Notes under the pieces: model-generated
What the model was told of the DNA's origin: nothing
Database searches by the model: none
The model's input: only the letters and a program-made list of their open reading frames with translations
Source: Aquilaria yunnanensis
Taxonomy: Eukaryota > Streptophyta > Magnoliopsida > Malvales > Thymelaeaceae
DNA: 64,000 nt
Assembly (NCBI GenBank): GCA_039654915.1
Contig: CM077598.1
Location: 74,800,041-74,864,040 of the forward strand
Reading direction: 5' to 3'
Made by a program: the position numbers and the translations under genes
Shown: positions 34,495 to 46,500 of the stretch, piece by piece
Layout of the letters: every line of letters begins with the position of its first letter
How positions within the stretch are numbered: position 1 is the stretch's first letter

Positions 34495-37400
34495 TGTTAT
34501 CACCATACAAAAATAGGAGAATTACAAGTGTTTCATAATGGCTAAAAACCATTATATTGTGTAATTCCCACCATAGTGACTGTAGTATGGCGGGTAAAAG
34601 GTATGATCAATACCTCCTGAAAAGTGTTCCAAGTTGGTAACTTGGTCCCCAAGAAAAACCTTAAGGATTGCTTGTTTGTCAAACAACCTATGGACTTTTC
34701 TGTAAGATTTTGGAAATTTGGGTACTCAATTGCAAAACATTCACAAAAGAGATTTGGAGAGTTATTGGAAGGACATGAATGATATGAAAGTGCTACTAGA
34801 GAACTGAATTGGTTATGCAAGACAACTAAGGACAAAGAAAACACAAAAAGGCATAAAGGACCTAAGTGTTCTAATGTAGGCCTTAAGATGTGTATGTCTC
34901 TCACTTAAGTCTAAGGGTGGAATTGTGGGGTTATCCCACCATGGGGGAGGCAGCCATGACTTGATAATTAGTCAAAAATTTTGGGCACATGTGTACAAAT
35001 GAGTTGAAGACAAAGAAACCATAATTAGTGAGAATGAAAATGACATAAAGCAAGGTTAATCTTGTTAAGTGTGTTTTGTGCCCTTAAGCTCATTTAAGGC
35101 CATTTAAGTGGCCAAATCACTTATCCCTCTCTCATTTTCATCCTCTCCTAGCCCCAGAACACAGCCATACTTCCTCCATAGCTACCACACGTTCAAACTT
35201 GCAATTGATTGAAATTGAAGGCTAGAAGCAATTGGAAGCAAACTAGAGCTATTTCTTGGATACTTCAAGGATCAAGCTTGATTTTTGGCCTACCCACTTT
35301 GGTAAGGGTTCTCTTGCTCTCATGGGTTGCCTTCTGTATTTTCAAGCAACCATGGAGCTAGGGCTAAGCTTGGAAGAGAGCCATGAGCTTGATGATGATG
35401 GGTTTCAGGAGCCAAACAGCGCAGCGGAATTTAACCGAAACCCTCCAGGATCCAAGCAAAATGGGGTAAACCGAGTGTTTGAAAATTTTCATACCTAATT
35501 TTCGGTTGAGATCTCTCACTCAACAGTAGAGTGGAATCACAAAACTTGAACAGTCGACGTGTTCAGGCTCTCTATGGTATCCACACGAGCCTCTCGGGAT
35601 CACCACGCTTCCACCACGTCCCGGGAGATGTGTTTCTCTTGCGCTCGCAGTGCTAGCTTGCGTCCTCCAAGGAATTGCAAGAGAAGAGTGCGGTTGTCCT
35701 TTTGGGAGGCTAAGGCAGAGAGACCCTGCGAATTTCTCACTTAAAAGTTGTATTTATAGTGAGACTCAACTTCCAGGCCTAATGGGTTTCAAAGCTCTAA
35801 TCCAATTAGGATTTAATTTCGGGCTTAATAATGGCTCAACTATTGGGCCCATTATTAATACGAAATTATTGCGAAACCAAAACCCAAATTATTAGCCCAT
35901 GCACTCTAATGATCCAAATAGCTCTATGTGTGCGACCCATTAGGCTCTTACCATGTTGGCAATGATCATAAATCACATTTATGATCATAAGTAATGAGCG
36001 GTGTCTAGCAACACATCATTGCTACCCAAGTGACAAGATTGTCGATGATTCGAATAAACCTCTATGATCATCACCGATATATGCCCTTGTCTCTTTGTCC
36101 AAGATATCAAGACTAAGCACGAGACATGGAATATGTCACTCTCGTATAGCCCAATCTTTGGTTTCTTGATTACCGAGTAGACTACCTTAAGCTGATGACA
36201 TTGATATCGTATATCAACTCATCAAAGCATGGCCATGCATTTTCTAAGTCTCACTCTATCAAGGGGCCCGAAGATATCACTCCCATTACATAGGAGGGAC
36301 AAATCCCATCTTGATCATACAAATCCCTCCGCATGATATGTGACATACCCAATGACCTCCTTCAAGTTCACTCAGTTATGAGCAACAAAGGAAAGTATCA
36401 AAGTATGTGACTCACATGTAGGGAACCTTGATGATCTTAGGTCGAAGGACTACATATACCATGATTACTATGAGAATCACTTATGACACTCATATAACGA
36501 TCCATGAAGTGTTCTCATGGTGGGTCGGTCCAGTACACAAGTTCTCCAACTTGTACCCATATGTAGACTACATATCTCATATTAGTCTCCACATATGCTA
36601 GTCATTATGTATTATTGCAACCCGCTCCACAATAATACTAGACTAGGGACGTTTAAGAATATCATTATTCTAGGGTTACAATTATGTTTATTACATTACG
36701 TAGAAACAAAACAACAAACATAATTGCTGGATTAATGCCTCAATAAAATGTCATGACTCAATGTGCAAAAACACAATCATCTCATGATTGGCTTTTTGGG
36801 CACAACACTAACAGATGAACCAAGCTTAGTGAGGGGAGTGCACTTATTGAAGGTTTCTTGACCTAGTGTTAAGTGCACAAAGATGGCGGTAAAATGAGGA
36901 TTTGTGGAGCCCAAAGTTAGTACTAACTACTGTTAAAATCCTTCTAAGCCCAAGCATTAGCTTGAGGAGGGTTGCCATAGTGATTTGGTTATGTTTATTG
37001 TGTGTTTTATGGACTAACCTATGGTATATGTTGCAGCCACATTTCATGTGTTTGTTGTTTGTGTTTGGCTGCTGCATTTGGTTGCTATATATTGTATATA
37101 TGCATTGTGGTTTTTGTGTTTTAGTGTCTTTGGATGCAGGTTTTAATGATGGTTACATTTCCTATTGAATCCAAGTGCTACCCTTACTAGGTTTCTCAAT
37201 GAAACTTACTCCCCTCAATTCTGTCATTTCAGGTCCATCTGAAAGATCACCTTCAAACTAACCTTTGTGGTTTGATTTTTAATCTTAAATTTTAGGTACA
37301 TGAACTTCCATAAGTCTAGTTATGATCTGGAATGTTTGGTGATTTTAGAAGGACATTTGGTATTTTTAATGGTGGTACTTATTGTGTTGTGCATCAGCTG

Positions 37401-38403
37401 TCCAACATCCTGTTTTTGGAGTCCATTGTGTCTTTGGACCTCCTCTAACCTAGGGTTCGCATTTAGCTAATTTAAGACCATATCGTAGTGCATGTATGCA
37501 TGTATATGTATTGTATGTAAAATGAGACAAGTATGTGAACGTTTGAGTAATGTTTTGCCTATGTAAGTGATGTTGGGCAAAGCTGCCTAAGTGTGAATGG
37601 TGGGCTGCTTACTTGTAAATTCTATTTTGGCCACATAAAGTTGTTAAAAGAAAGGAAATGTATTTCCTATGTGTAATGTACATATATGGGATAGCCTTGG
37701 AGTGCTTTCCCCTTGTGAATGAAGTGTTTGCATGGTTTGGAAAATTTGTGTGGGCAAAATGTTCCAAAAGTTGTTAGAATTTTGACTCTGGACCTAAAGT
37801 TTAATATCTCCCTGTGTAGACTGAATCATGGTATGAAATTTTGACCACACCTAGAGGACATCTAGAGGGTTGAATTGGATTTGGGATTTCTGGATTTAGG
37901 TCCCTGTAGCCAATGATATGACATTGCAAATTGGGCTGAGTAACTGTTCATTTGGTCAGAATTTTGTAACCAACTTAAAAAATCCATAACTTGGTCCATA
38001 GGTGGGCTATTGATGTAAAAAAAAATTCCTTGGTTCTCCCTAAGTCTCTAATTGATAATGGAGCAAGTAAAATAGTGGGTTACATGGGTAGAATCATACA
38101 TTTTATTGGAGGAAGTTTGGGTGCAATGGCTGGAATTTTTGAACCTAGTAAGAATGCTTTATGTGTGGAAGCCAAAACTAATACTTGTGCTAGTGTTTTT
38201 CTTGTTAGCTGCCATGGTGTGGATAAATGTGAATATGTGTGTTATGTTTAGACCATTATTCATGTATTTACATAGTGCTCAAGAGGGTCACTTGAGTATG
38301 TACACTAGGGGTGTTGTTCTGTTGACTTACAGGACACACCAATTCTAGGAGTTTAAATGCACAGTTTTGGCACCACAATTGGATTACCCCGGAGTGGGTA
38401 ATG
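34495..38403 (+). repeat. Tekay-B 3' LTR (interrupted at 35396-36818)
   Basis: Begins TGTTATCACC right after a G-rich polypurine tract (34476-34494) and ends GGGTAATG at 38403, followed by the target duplication tatgg. Pieces are 34495-35395 and 36819-38403, ~2.49 kb. It carries the same terminal palindrome as the 5' LTR. Confidence 0.87.
35396..36813 (+). mobile_element. 1.4-kb solo LTR (family S) in Tekay-B 3' LTR
   Basis: 1418 bp, starting TGATGGGTTTC (the first bases mutated from TGTTGGG) and ending ACTAACA. Flanked by gatga at 35391-35395 and 36814-36818. Very similar to 21572-22987. Confidence 0.88.
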
Positions 38404-38604
38404 TATGGAATGCATCTAAATTCATGGGAACCACTTTCACAAGTGTTTAACACATGCATGAACCTCCCATGTTGGTTTTGCACCTGGAAATGAAGTGTAT
38501 GAATCTTATGAAATTTTGTATGGGCAAAATGGTCATAAAGTGACCAGAATTTTGACTTTGCACTTAAAGTTCCATAACTCCCTGTGTAGATATAATATTC
38601 GTAT

Positions 38605-39574
38605 TGATGCCCCAAGGCATCTTCGTTTGCTGTCATGTTGACAAGTGGAGAGACTTCCTGGGGAGGCGAGTGCCTGGAGCTCAGGTTTCCCAGCTGAGTG
38701 TGCCTGAAAAGCTCAAAGAAAAGGTTAGGAGGTCCCCGGTTTGCTTTTCCGGGGAGGACCCTCTGACGCCCAAGTCAGTTTTCTGAGTGAAGGTGGAGGA
38801 AGAACACTAAGGGATCAAGTGTCTTGCCTGTTTTGTGTTTTCTCAGAGAGAGGAAAATGCCCATCCCTTGCCCAGTCCCATTTCCTAGTATTTATGGGAG
38901 TAGCTGGTCCGTTCAGATCATGACACGTGTTCGGTCGGATTTGATCCGTCTCTTTGGACCTAGGGGACAGGCAGCCGTTTGCAGCCTCTTTTAGCCCTGG
39001 ACCCGGACGGGTTGTGTCAGGACTGGGGCGGCTGCGGCGTGTCATTTCGCTGTTCAGATGTGACGTGTAGGGCTTGTGGGCGACATGTCAGAGGCTCCTT
39101 AAATGCTCATACCGTACTCCCGAGGTCCCCTGGGTGAGGTCGCCCTTCGGTGCGTGCACCCTCTTCGGATTCTATCCGTCCTTCGGTGCGAGCACCTCTT
39201 TCGGGATCTATCCCATAATTCTGGGAGCACCCTTGATGAACACCTTCTTCGGGACTCACATCCATAGTTCGGGGATTCCCTTGTTCAGGTGTTTCTTCTT
39301 CGGGGAAGACCTCTTTGGGGCCTCTTCCTTCGGGGAGATTCTCCCTTGCTTCAGGGAGATGGCTCTCTTACCCGAAGACGGTCAGTTTAGCCCCTCGATG
39401 GAGACGGTGTTGTCCTCGGAATTCCTGACGAGCTACCGAAGTCTCGAGCTCATAGTGTTTGACTTCGCACCTTCCGAGGTCAGTAAAAAGATCCTCTCTT
39501 GGGTGACGTCAGACTCCGCGGCCAATATTCTGGCGCGGAGTTACTACCGAGGAGGCGTTAGCCTTTGGCTGTCA
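38605..39574 (-). repeat. Tat-C 3' LTR
   Basis: 970 bp; plus strand reads TGATGCCCC to GGCTGTCA. G-box GACACGTGT at 38922-38930 and a TATA-like CATAAATA (minus strand) at about 38889-38896. The LTR terminus is mutated (CTGTCA against CTATCA in the other LTR). Confidence 0.92.
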
Positions 39575-39588
39575 CAGGCCCCCCTCCG
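39575..39588 (-). other. Polypurine tract, Tat-C
   Basis: Minus strand GGAGGGGGGCCTG directly before the LTR start. Equivalent to the Tat-A tract at 17028-17040. Confidence 0.8.
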
Positions 39589-39639
39589 AAAAGCCGAAGT
39601 GAGAAACTTCGGTTCACCGATTTTCTGGTCCTGTGGTTG

Positions 39640-39965
39640 TGATATCTGCGCCGAAGACGCCTTCTTCTACCTGAAGCGATGGGCAGTCCTTTTTGCGTCC
39701 TCGAGGCGCGAGAAGATAGGCTGTCCGTGTGCCGAAGATACACCTTCTGCCCGAAGTCACAGGCTATCTCTTGGTGTCTTCGTGGCGAGGGGAAATAGGA
39801 TAACCTTGTACCGAAGATGGACCTTTTGCCCAAAAATCACGGGCTCTTCGGCCTTGGCCCGTTCTTTGGTGCCTTCGAGGCGGAGCCTGTGCCGAAGATA
39901 CACCTCTTGCCCGAAGGTCATGGGCTGTTCGGTCATAGCCCGTCTCTTGGCGTTCTCAAGGTGGC
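39640..39965 (+). repeat. Tandem subrepeats beside the Tat-C 3' LTR
   Basis: About three ~85-bp units, each with GCCGAAGATACACC, TTGCCCGAA and GGGCT...CCCG segments. Homologous to the two units in Tat-A at 16795-16975. They lie between the 3' LTR and the antisense-gene promoter. Confidence 0.65.
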
Positions 39966-40124
39966 CTGCTCTTTGTTTCTGTAGGTCTGTTTGGCCAAGC
40001 GTGTCAGTCTGAGCGGTGCGCCCTAGTTTTCTAGGGATATCAGAAGACGTGTCCCAATCAGGGGACGTGTCCCGGATTTCAAGGGACGCTTGGAGGACGT
40101 GTGCCCCATTTTTACGCAGCGGTT

Positions 40125-40134
40125 GACACGTGGC
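40125..40134 (+). promoter_or_regulatory. G-box upstream of the Tat-C antisense gene
   Basis: GACACGTGGC within the block GCAGCGGTTGACACGTGGC, 128 nt before the TATA box. Sequence and spacing are the same as in Tat-A. Confidence 0.65.
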
Positions 40135-40262
40135 GCTTTTCCATTGGAGGAGAGTCGCGTCTGATACAGAGGGCGCGCCTTTTCAGGTGCAGAGAGCAGT
40201 TGCGGCGACGGTTCGCCTCCAAAGGGCACTTATGATGATGTTTCGGTTACCCACTTCTGACA

Positions 40263-40270
40263 TATAAATA
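40263..40270 (+). promoter_or_regulatory. TATA box of the Tat-C antisense gene
   Basis: TATAAATA followed by GCCCATTCCATCATAAGT, as in Tat-A, 242 nt upstream of the ATG at 40513. The leader length differs from Tat-A, but the TATA context is conserved. Confidence 0.75.
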
Positions 40271-40512
40271 GCCCATTCCATCATAAGTTCCTTTCGCTCT
40301 TTTCTCTGCTTTGCCTCTGTTCTTGCATTTTTTCTTGCTTTCTGTGGCGGAGCTTCCGTAATCAGAGCCTTTTTCCAGCCAACTTTCACGACGGCGTCCT
40401 CAGATTTTGGCAAATCTTTCGGTGGGTTTTTGTTTGCCAGCGCGTTTTGATCCCTGTGTTCTTCTGAGTTTTTCTCTGGAAACTATTTTCTTCCGTTTTC
40501 AAACTAATTTTT

Positions 40513-42924
40513 ATGTCGAAAATGCCCATTCCTGAGAGCTGGCTGCCTCTTTTAGCCCATCCTTGCTGCACCACCCCTGAGAAGTTAGAGAGGTGGAAGA
40601 AAAAATTCTTTCTTCCCTCTTACGCCGTTACCAGGCTGCCTCGTTCTAGCCATTATGCATTTTCAAACCATAGAAAGGAGGTTACCATTTTTTGAGCCCA
40701 ACTGAAGGCCGGTCTTCGGTATCCCCCCCCGAAGATGGTGTGCGAGTTCTGCCAATTTCATGGTATTGCGGTGAACCAGCTTCCCCCGAACTCGTACTGC
40801 TATTTTAACGCCTTCCTGTGCATGTGTGGCGTCTTCGGGATAAAACCCCATTTCAGGATTTTTATGCAGTACTACAAGCTCTCTGTGGTCCCGAAGGGTG
40901 GCTTCTTTTTCATGCTACCTCGGGGATCCGGGAGCAAGAAATTCATGTTCACCTTCGCCACTAAGGATAGCTGGCGGGGGTGGCAACAGAAGTTCTTCTT
41001 CATGAAGAAGGCTGAGGCCTGGTCGTACGTTCCGACCGAATGGGCTCAGGGTACACTGGATGCGGACGTTGCTGATCCGAGGATGCTGCTGACCCTAGAG
41101 TTGGCTCCCGTGTTCGCGGATTTCGACGCCCGCATTCGGGCTGTTTCTGACTGGGATCCCGAGGTCTCTCCGCTCGCCCTTTACCCTTTTCCAATCAACT
41201 GGAAGTTGATGACCGAAGAGGTCCTTCGGGAACTAAAGGTGGTAAAGGAGCACGAGACTGACCTCGGGATGCCAGCTCCTGCCATCGCCGGGAAGGATTC
41301 CTGGTTGGTCAAGCTTCTTAAGGAGGAGATTTCTTTTGAGACGTTTGCCGAAAGTGAGTTATCTTCTACTCCTTTGCTGCTTTTTCCTCGGACTTACGCT
41401 GATGTTTGTCTCGTGTTTCAGAGATGGGCGACGACACTGCCACCTATTACAAGTCCCTCTTCTCCGGCCAAGGGGAGAAGGACGATCAGACGAAGAAGGC
41501 GGCTTCCCGAAGGTGGAAGTCTACTGGCGCGGGTCCTTCGGGAAAACGGGCAAAGAGAGCTACTCAGGTTCCTCTAGAAGAAATTTCCGAGGAGACTGCC
41601 GAGGAGCCTGGGACAGCCGAAATTCCGGCGCCTGAGGCTGCTGCTTCCGAGGTCCCTCAACCCGACGTCCTTCCTCAAAGTCCTACTGCGTCGCAGGCCC
41701 TCCTTGATGTAGTGGTAGAAGTACCTTCTGCCGAGGAGCGGCGCAAGCAGAAGGGCAAGGGCACTTCGGCCGAGGAGGCCGAGGACGTTGTTGTCGAGGT
41801 CCCGCCAGGTTTGTTTCCAAGCAAAGTGTTTTTCCTTTGTTTTTTCTGGAATGGCCTTCGTTTCTGACCTGCTTCTCTTTTTCGCCCTGCAGGGGAGCTA
41901 CTTACCCCGAACTGGGCTTCCGAACACGCGGAGGCGAGGGCCTGCCGCGATGCCAAAGTCCCGCAGGGGAAGATACCGAAGGAGCCTTTCTGGACATTCA
42001 CGGAGGACATGAACTTGTACTCCGGGGACTGTCCTGAAATGGCCAAGCAGATTGCGAAGGGGGTGCTCACCGAGGCCTCCTTCAAGGCTATAGCGGCGGC
42101 GCATCCGGAGGATAACACCCTCGCTGCGAAGATCATCGAGCATGCTGCTCAGGTATATCCTTCACAGCTCTTCTCCTTCAATTTTATCCTAAGTGTTTGG
42201 CTCTTACTGACCTTTCGTTTGATCTCCTTTGTAGCTGCTGGGGTATGCCGGCTTTCTCCGAGTTCGGGTAGCCAAGCAGACGGCATTCCGAGCTTCTGCC
42301 TTAGAAGCCCTAGGAAAGGCGAAAGCGACGTGCTCGAAATTGACTGCCAAGAACCAACAGCTGGCAAATGCTGCGAAGGAGGAAGCTGCCATCATTCGGG
42401 AGGGGTTCCGAAAGGAGAAGGAATTCTTGATGGCGGACTCTTCCCGGAAAATTGCCGACCTCCATAATGACGTGGCGGGGCTGCTTGCTGCAAACCAAAA
42501 CCTTCTTCAAGACAAGGCAAGAAAAGAGAATATCATAGCCACGCTCTTGTCTGAGAAGAAAGCCCTTCAAGCCGAGGTCCAGTCTTTAAAGAAGGTGCCG
42601 AAGGGGGAGGAGCGGATAAAGGTGCTGGAAGAGGAGGTCGAGGATCTGAAGGATGAGCTCGACGACCTTGAGCTTAAGAAGAACAAGTCTAATCAAATGA
42701 ACAAGGTCGTGTTTCAGGACGGCTTCTGTCTCGCTCGGCACCAAGTTCTCCAGAGGTTCCCAGGTCTGGACCTCTCTTTTCTAGAGGGTCTAAATATTCC
42801 TGGGGGACCTCGGTGGAAATGGTCCAAGATCGAACATCTAAAGCTTCCTCCTTCAATTCCAGCGCGGAAGGTGGCGGAAAAGGGTGGACAAACGAGTGGC
42901 TCTCAGGACGCAGGGAACCCTTAG
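40513..42924 (+). pseudogene. Antisense four-exon gene of Tat-C, one nonsense codon
   Basis: Homologue of the Tat-A antisense gene. Exons are 40513-41353, 41422-41808, 41893-42152 and 42235-42924 (841, 387, 260 and 690 nt). Introns are 68, 84 and 82 nt with donors GTGAGT, GTTTGT, GTATAT and acceptors GTTTCAG, CCTGCAG, TTTGTAG. Exon 1 and exon 3 have exactly the Tat-A lengths, and all splice phases agree. The joined frame would be 725 residues, broken only by TGA at 40693-40695 (codon 61; Tat-A has CGA). Downstream of the stop the Transposase_28-like part, the acidic linker and the coiled coil (exon 4, ~230 residues) are intact. Promoter elements match Tat-A. Function is unknown. Confidence 0.87.
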
Positions 42925-42989
42925 GCTTTTTTAGGGCCCCCATTTTCCTTCCCTTATTCTGTACTCCTTCTTTCGGCACCTCTTTATTG

Positions 42990-43470
42990 TAAGGCAGCTT
43001 TGCTCTTAATGAAGATTTTTTTGGCTAAGTGTTTCTTCAAGTTTCTCTATTTCTATTTCCCCGAACACGTTCGCTCAAGAGACTTCGGAAGACCTGCAAT
43101 CAAAGAAACTTTTTTACCTTCCTTTGTCCCGAGTGCGTTTACTCAAGAGACATTTGGGAGATTCTGAAAAAACTTGACTAAGTCTTTTTGCAGGCTTCTG
43201 TATTTCCAATTTGTCCCGAACATGATCGCTCAAGGGACTTCGGAAAACCTTTCGAGAGATTTTTTACTTCCATTTTCCCGAGCATGTTCGCTCAAGGGAG
43301 TTCGGAGAATTATCTTTGCGTTGGGTATGGCGAGTACTTCTGCGAGATTTTTGTTTTCCATCTTTCCCGAGTGTGATGGCTCAAGGGACTTCGGAAAGTC
43401 ATATCTACGCTTTATCATGTTGAGCTTCTTTGCGGAACTCTTTCTTGCACAATTTCTGTACACTTAAGTA
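42990..43470 (-). repeat. Stem-loop repeat array between pol and antisense gene (Tat-C)
   Basis: About five copies of the core found in Tat-A: on the minus strand CTTGAGCGAACGTGTTCGGG and variants, 60-90 bp apart, near 43057, 43125, 43214, 43276 and 43364. It lies between the end of pol (43517, minus) and the stop of the antisense gene (42924, plus). Confidence 0.83.
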
Positions 43471-43516
43471 CTTTTCTCAAGGCCATTCTGTGCAATCATA
43501 ACTCCTCCGCTTAACC

Positions 43517-46500
43517 TTAAGCGTAGAAAATTTTTTTTTTCAAGGCGTCTGAATGCCGAGTGTTCTTCAATTCTACGCCTTTGGCGTCGCCAAGCTTGTA
43601 CACACCTTTTCGTACTTCGGTGAGTACCGGATAGGGTCCTTCCCAATTTGGGTGAAATACGCCATGGGGTGGCTTGCGGGGTGCGAAGTCAGCCTTTCGG
43701 AGAACGAGGTCTCCCTTCTTGACTTCTTTTGGCCTGGCTCGTAAGTTTATAGCCACGGGCACTCCTTGCTGGGGAGCTTTTCTTCTCAGTTGGGCATGAT
43801 GGCCATTTCTCCGTGTTGGGCCACAAGATCGAGATTGGTTCTTAGACCGAGGTCGTTACCACGCTCATCAGTTTATCAGTACTGAAGGTTGAACTATCTC
43901 TACTGGGATAATGGCCCCTGTTCCGAAGTTGAGTGAGAAAAGAGTCTCTCCTGTGACTTTTCGGGGGGTCGTTCGGTAACTCCATAATACACTTTTGGAG
44001 TTCTGCCGACCATTTCCCCTTGGCTTCCCCTAGTCTTTTTTTCAGGCCATCTTTTATGGTCCTGCTCGATACTTCTACCTGCCCGTTGCTTTGGGGGTGA
44101 GCTACTGGGGCGAAGTGTATTTTTACTCCGAGGTCGGTGTTGAATTCTTGGAATCCTTTGCCTATGAACTGGGATCCGTTATCAGCTATCGGCGCCCTCG
44201 GTATGCTGAATCTACATACGATGTTCTTCCATACGAACTTCTGCACTTCTTTCGCCAAGATAGTTGCCAGTGGTTCTGCCTCTACCCAATTTGAGAAATA
44301 GTCCACTGCTATCACGCAGGATTTCACGCCTCCTAGGTCTATGCCCCAGACCGCGAAGGGCCAAGGATAGTCTACCGAAGTTACCGTTTCCGAGGATGTC
44401 CTCTGGATTTTTGCATGTCTCTGGCGGCAACCGTTTTTCCGGACAAATTGTCTTGCGTCCCATCTCAGGGTAGGCCAGAAGTATCCCTGGCGAAGTAACA
44501 CTGCTGTGAGGGCATCAGTTCCAGTGTGTGAACCACACATGCCTTTGTGGACCTTTTCAAGGATCGTTTCAGTATCCTTTTCAGCCACGCATCTCTCCAG
44601 CGGATTCGCATATCCCTGTTGGTATAACTCTTCGCCAATCAAGGAGAATCTTCCGGGGTGTCTTCGCAGTCTTACAGCATCGCCGGGGTCTTCGGGGAGC
44701 AAATTCTCTGCGAGGTATCCTTTTATTCGATCTTTCCACCCCGTTCCCGAGGTCATCATGCTCAACACTGAGATGCTCGGATGGTCTAGCACCTTGGTAT
44801 ATGTTTTCGAATTCGCCAAGCAATCCGCCTTACTGTCATTTCACCGTGGTACATTTCGGTCCGTATGGCGTCAGACTCTTGAGTGGGCTTTACTACTAGC
44901 TCATGATATTTTGCCAGGATTGGGTCCTTCGACCCATAATCTCCCGCTGTCTGCCGAACTACCGGCTGGGAATCGCTGTGAGCCTTTAGGTTTCTCACGC
45001 CAATCTTTCTCCAGGCCTTCGGGGCCCCTGATAACTACTCCAGCTCCCTGGTGTTCGGACCCCGAGGCTCCGTCTACGTGCAAGGTCCATTCTGGCTCAC
45101 CCTCTTTTGGATCTGAATAGCTCTCCTCAGTGGTGGGTATTTCGGCGATAAAATCTGCCAGTGCTTGGGCTTTTATGGCCTTCCGAGGCTCACACGTGAT
45201 TTCGTGCTTGCCCAGCTCTATGCACCACTTGGAGAGCCTTCCCGAATGATCAACTCTCTTCATGACATCCCTTAGTGGCAGACTACTTCAGACGATGGCG
45301 GGGTGAGCCTGAAAGTATGGTCGCAGCCTTCTCCCTGCAAGCACCAAGGCATATATAGCTTTTTGAAGCAAAGGGTACCTGACTTCGGCGCCATGCAGGG
45401 ACTTGCTGACATAGTAGATCGGCCATTGATTTGGCCCTTCTTCTTTCAGGAGGACCGAGCTCACAGCCTTTTCCGTAACGGCAGGCTGGCCAGGTAGACT
45501 TTGAGTTCTTCCCCGGTTTTTTTGGCATTCTTTATCCCAAGGATGATCATTCCTTCCGAGGTCATCTTGCATTTTTGCTGCCTTAATCTTCTTTGGGGTT
45601 AGCGTCGATGCCACTTTCGGGTACCATGTACCCAAGGAACTCTCCCGAGGTCATCTTGAAGATGCAATTCTCAGGTTTCTGAGTTTTTGGAAGGTTTCCT
45701 CTAAGTTCGCAACGTGGTAGCCAGGCAGCTCGCTCTTGATTCTCCCCATTTGGTTTTTGAAGACCTTGTTCATCAACCTCTGGTAGGTGGTTCCTGCATT
45801 TTTGAGCCTGAAGGGCGCTTCTCTTCATCTTCGGGGTCCATTCTTATCTGATGGTAGCCACTGAAGGCGTCTAGGGGACTTAGGAGCCCATACTCAGCAG
45901 TTGAATCTACCAGTTGACCAATTGGCGGCAGAGGATATGAATCTTTTGGGCAAGCATCGTTCAAATTTCTGAAGTCGATGCACATCCGAAGCTTGTTACT
46001 TCCTTCTTTTGTAGCAATTACCGCGTTACTTAGCCATTCGGGGTAGTTTACCTCCCGGGTAACGCTAGCGTCTATCAGACGCTGGACTTCAGTTTTGACG
46101 AATTCACTTTTGTGAGCTGAGATGCTCCGTTTCTTTTGCCGGACTCACTTTAAGGCTATGCTGGATTACGCGAGGGTTTACCCCTGGCATGTCCTTCGGC
46201 GAGTAGGCGAACAGATCTTTATTTGCAAGCAGACAAGATACAAGTTTTTCCTTGTCTCCTTCGGCCATGTTTTTCCCTATTCGGGTACTATGGCCTGGGA
46301 CAAGCTCTACTTCTTCTGTTCCCGCTTTTGTGGGATCTTCTGCCTCGCCCTTTTTCAGCTCTTTTGCTTCTACAACATGTGCTAAGTTGCTTGCTGGAGC
46401 CTTTCGTGCTCTGACGAACACCTTTCTCACCTCGCTTTGATCAATGAAGATCTTTGCGTCTCCTTCTTTGGTGGCGAAAGTGACGGTCAAGTACTTTACA

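Larger units (their letters stand above)
20000..38403 (+). mobile_element. Tekay-B chromovirus-type Ty3/gypsy element with nested insertions
   Basis: Inserted in the older solo LTR; target duplication tatgg at 19995-19999 and 38404-38408. The 5' LTR is 20000-29418, interrupted by Tat-B. The primer site is at 29424, decayed gag-pol at 29565-34476, the polypurine tract at 34476-34494, and the 3' LTR is 34495-38403, interrupted by a solo LTR. LTR lengths without insertions are ~2.47 and ~2.49 kb. The CCHC gag, iMet primer site, RNase H after reverse transcriptase and chromodomain-like C-terminus point to the Tekay/Del clade. LTR divergence is substantial by eye and the coding frame has many lesions, so it is old. 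Confidence 0.88.

Noticed and set aside
39074..40012. 312-codon plus-strand frame through the Tat-C LTR, with FGA/FGI-type repeats
   Set aside because: It crosses the LTR end, polypurine tract and subrepeats and is cut short in the other LTR of the same element. It looks like a chance frame in GC-rich sequence.
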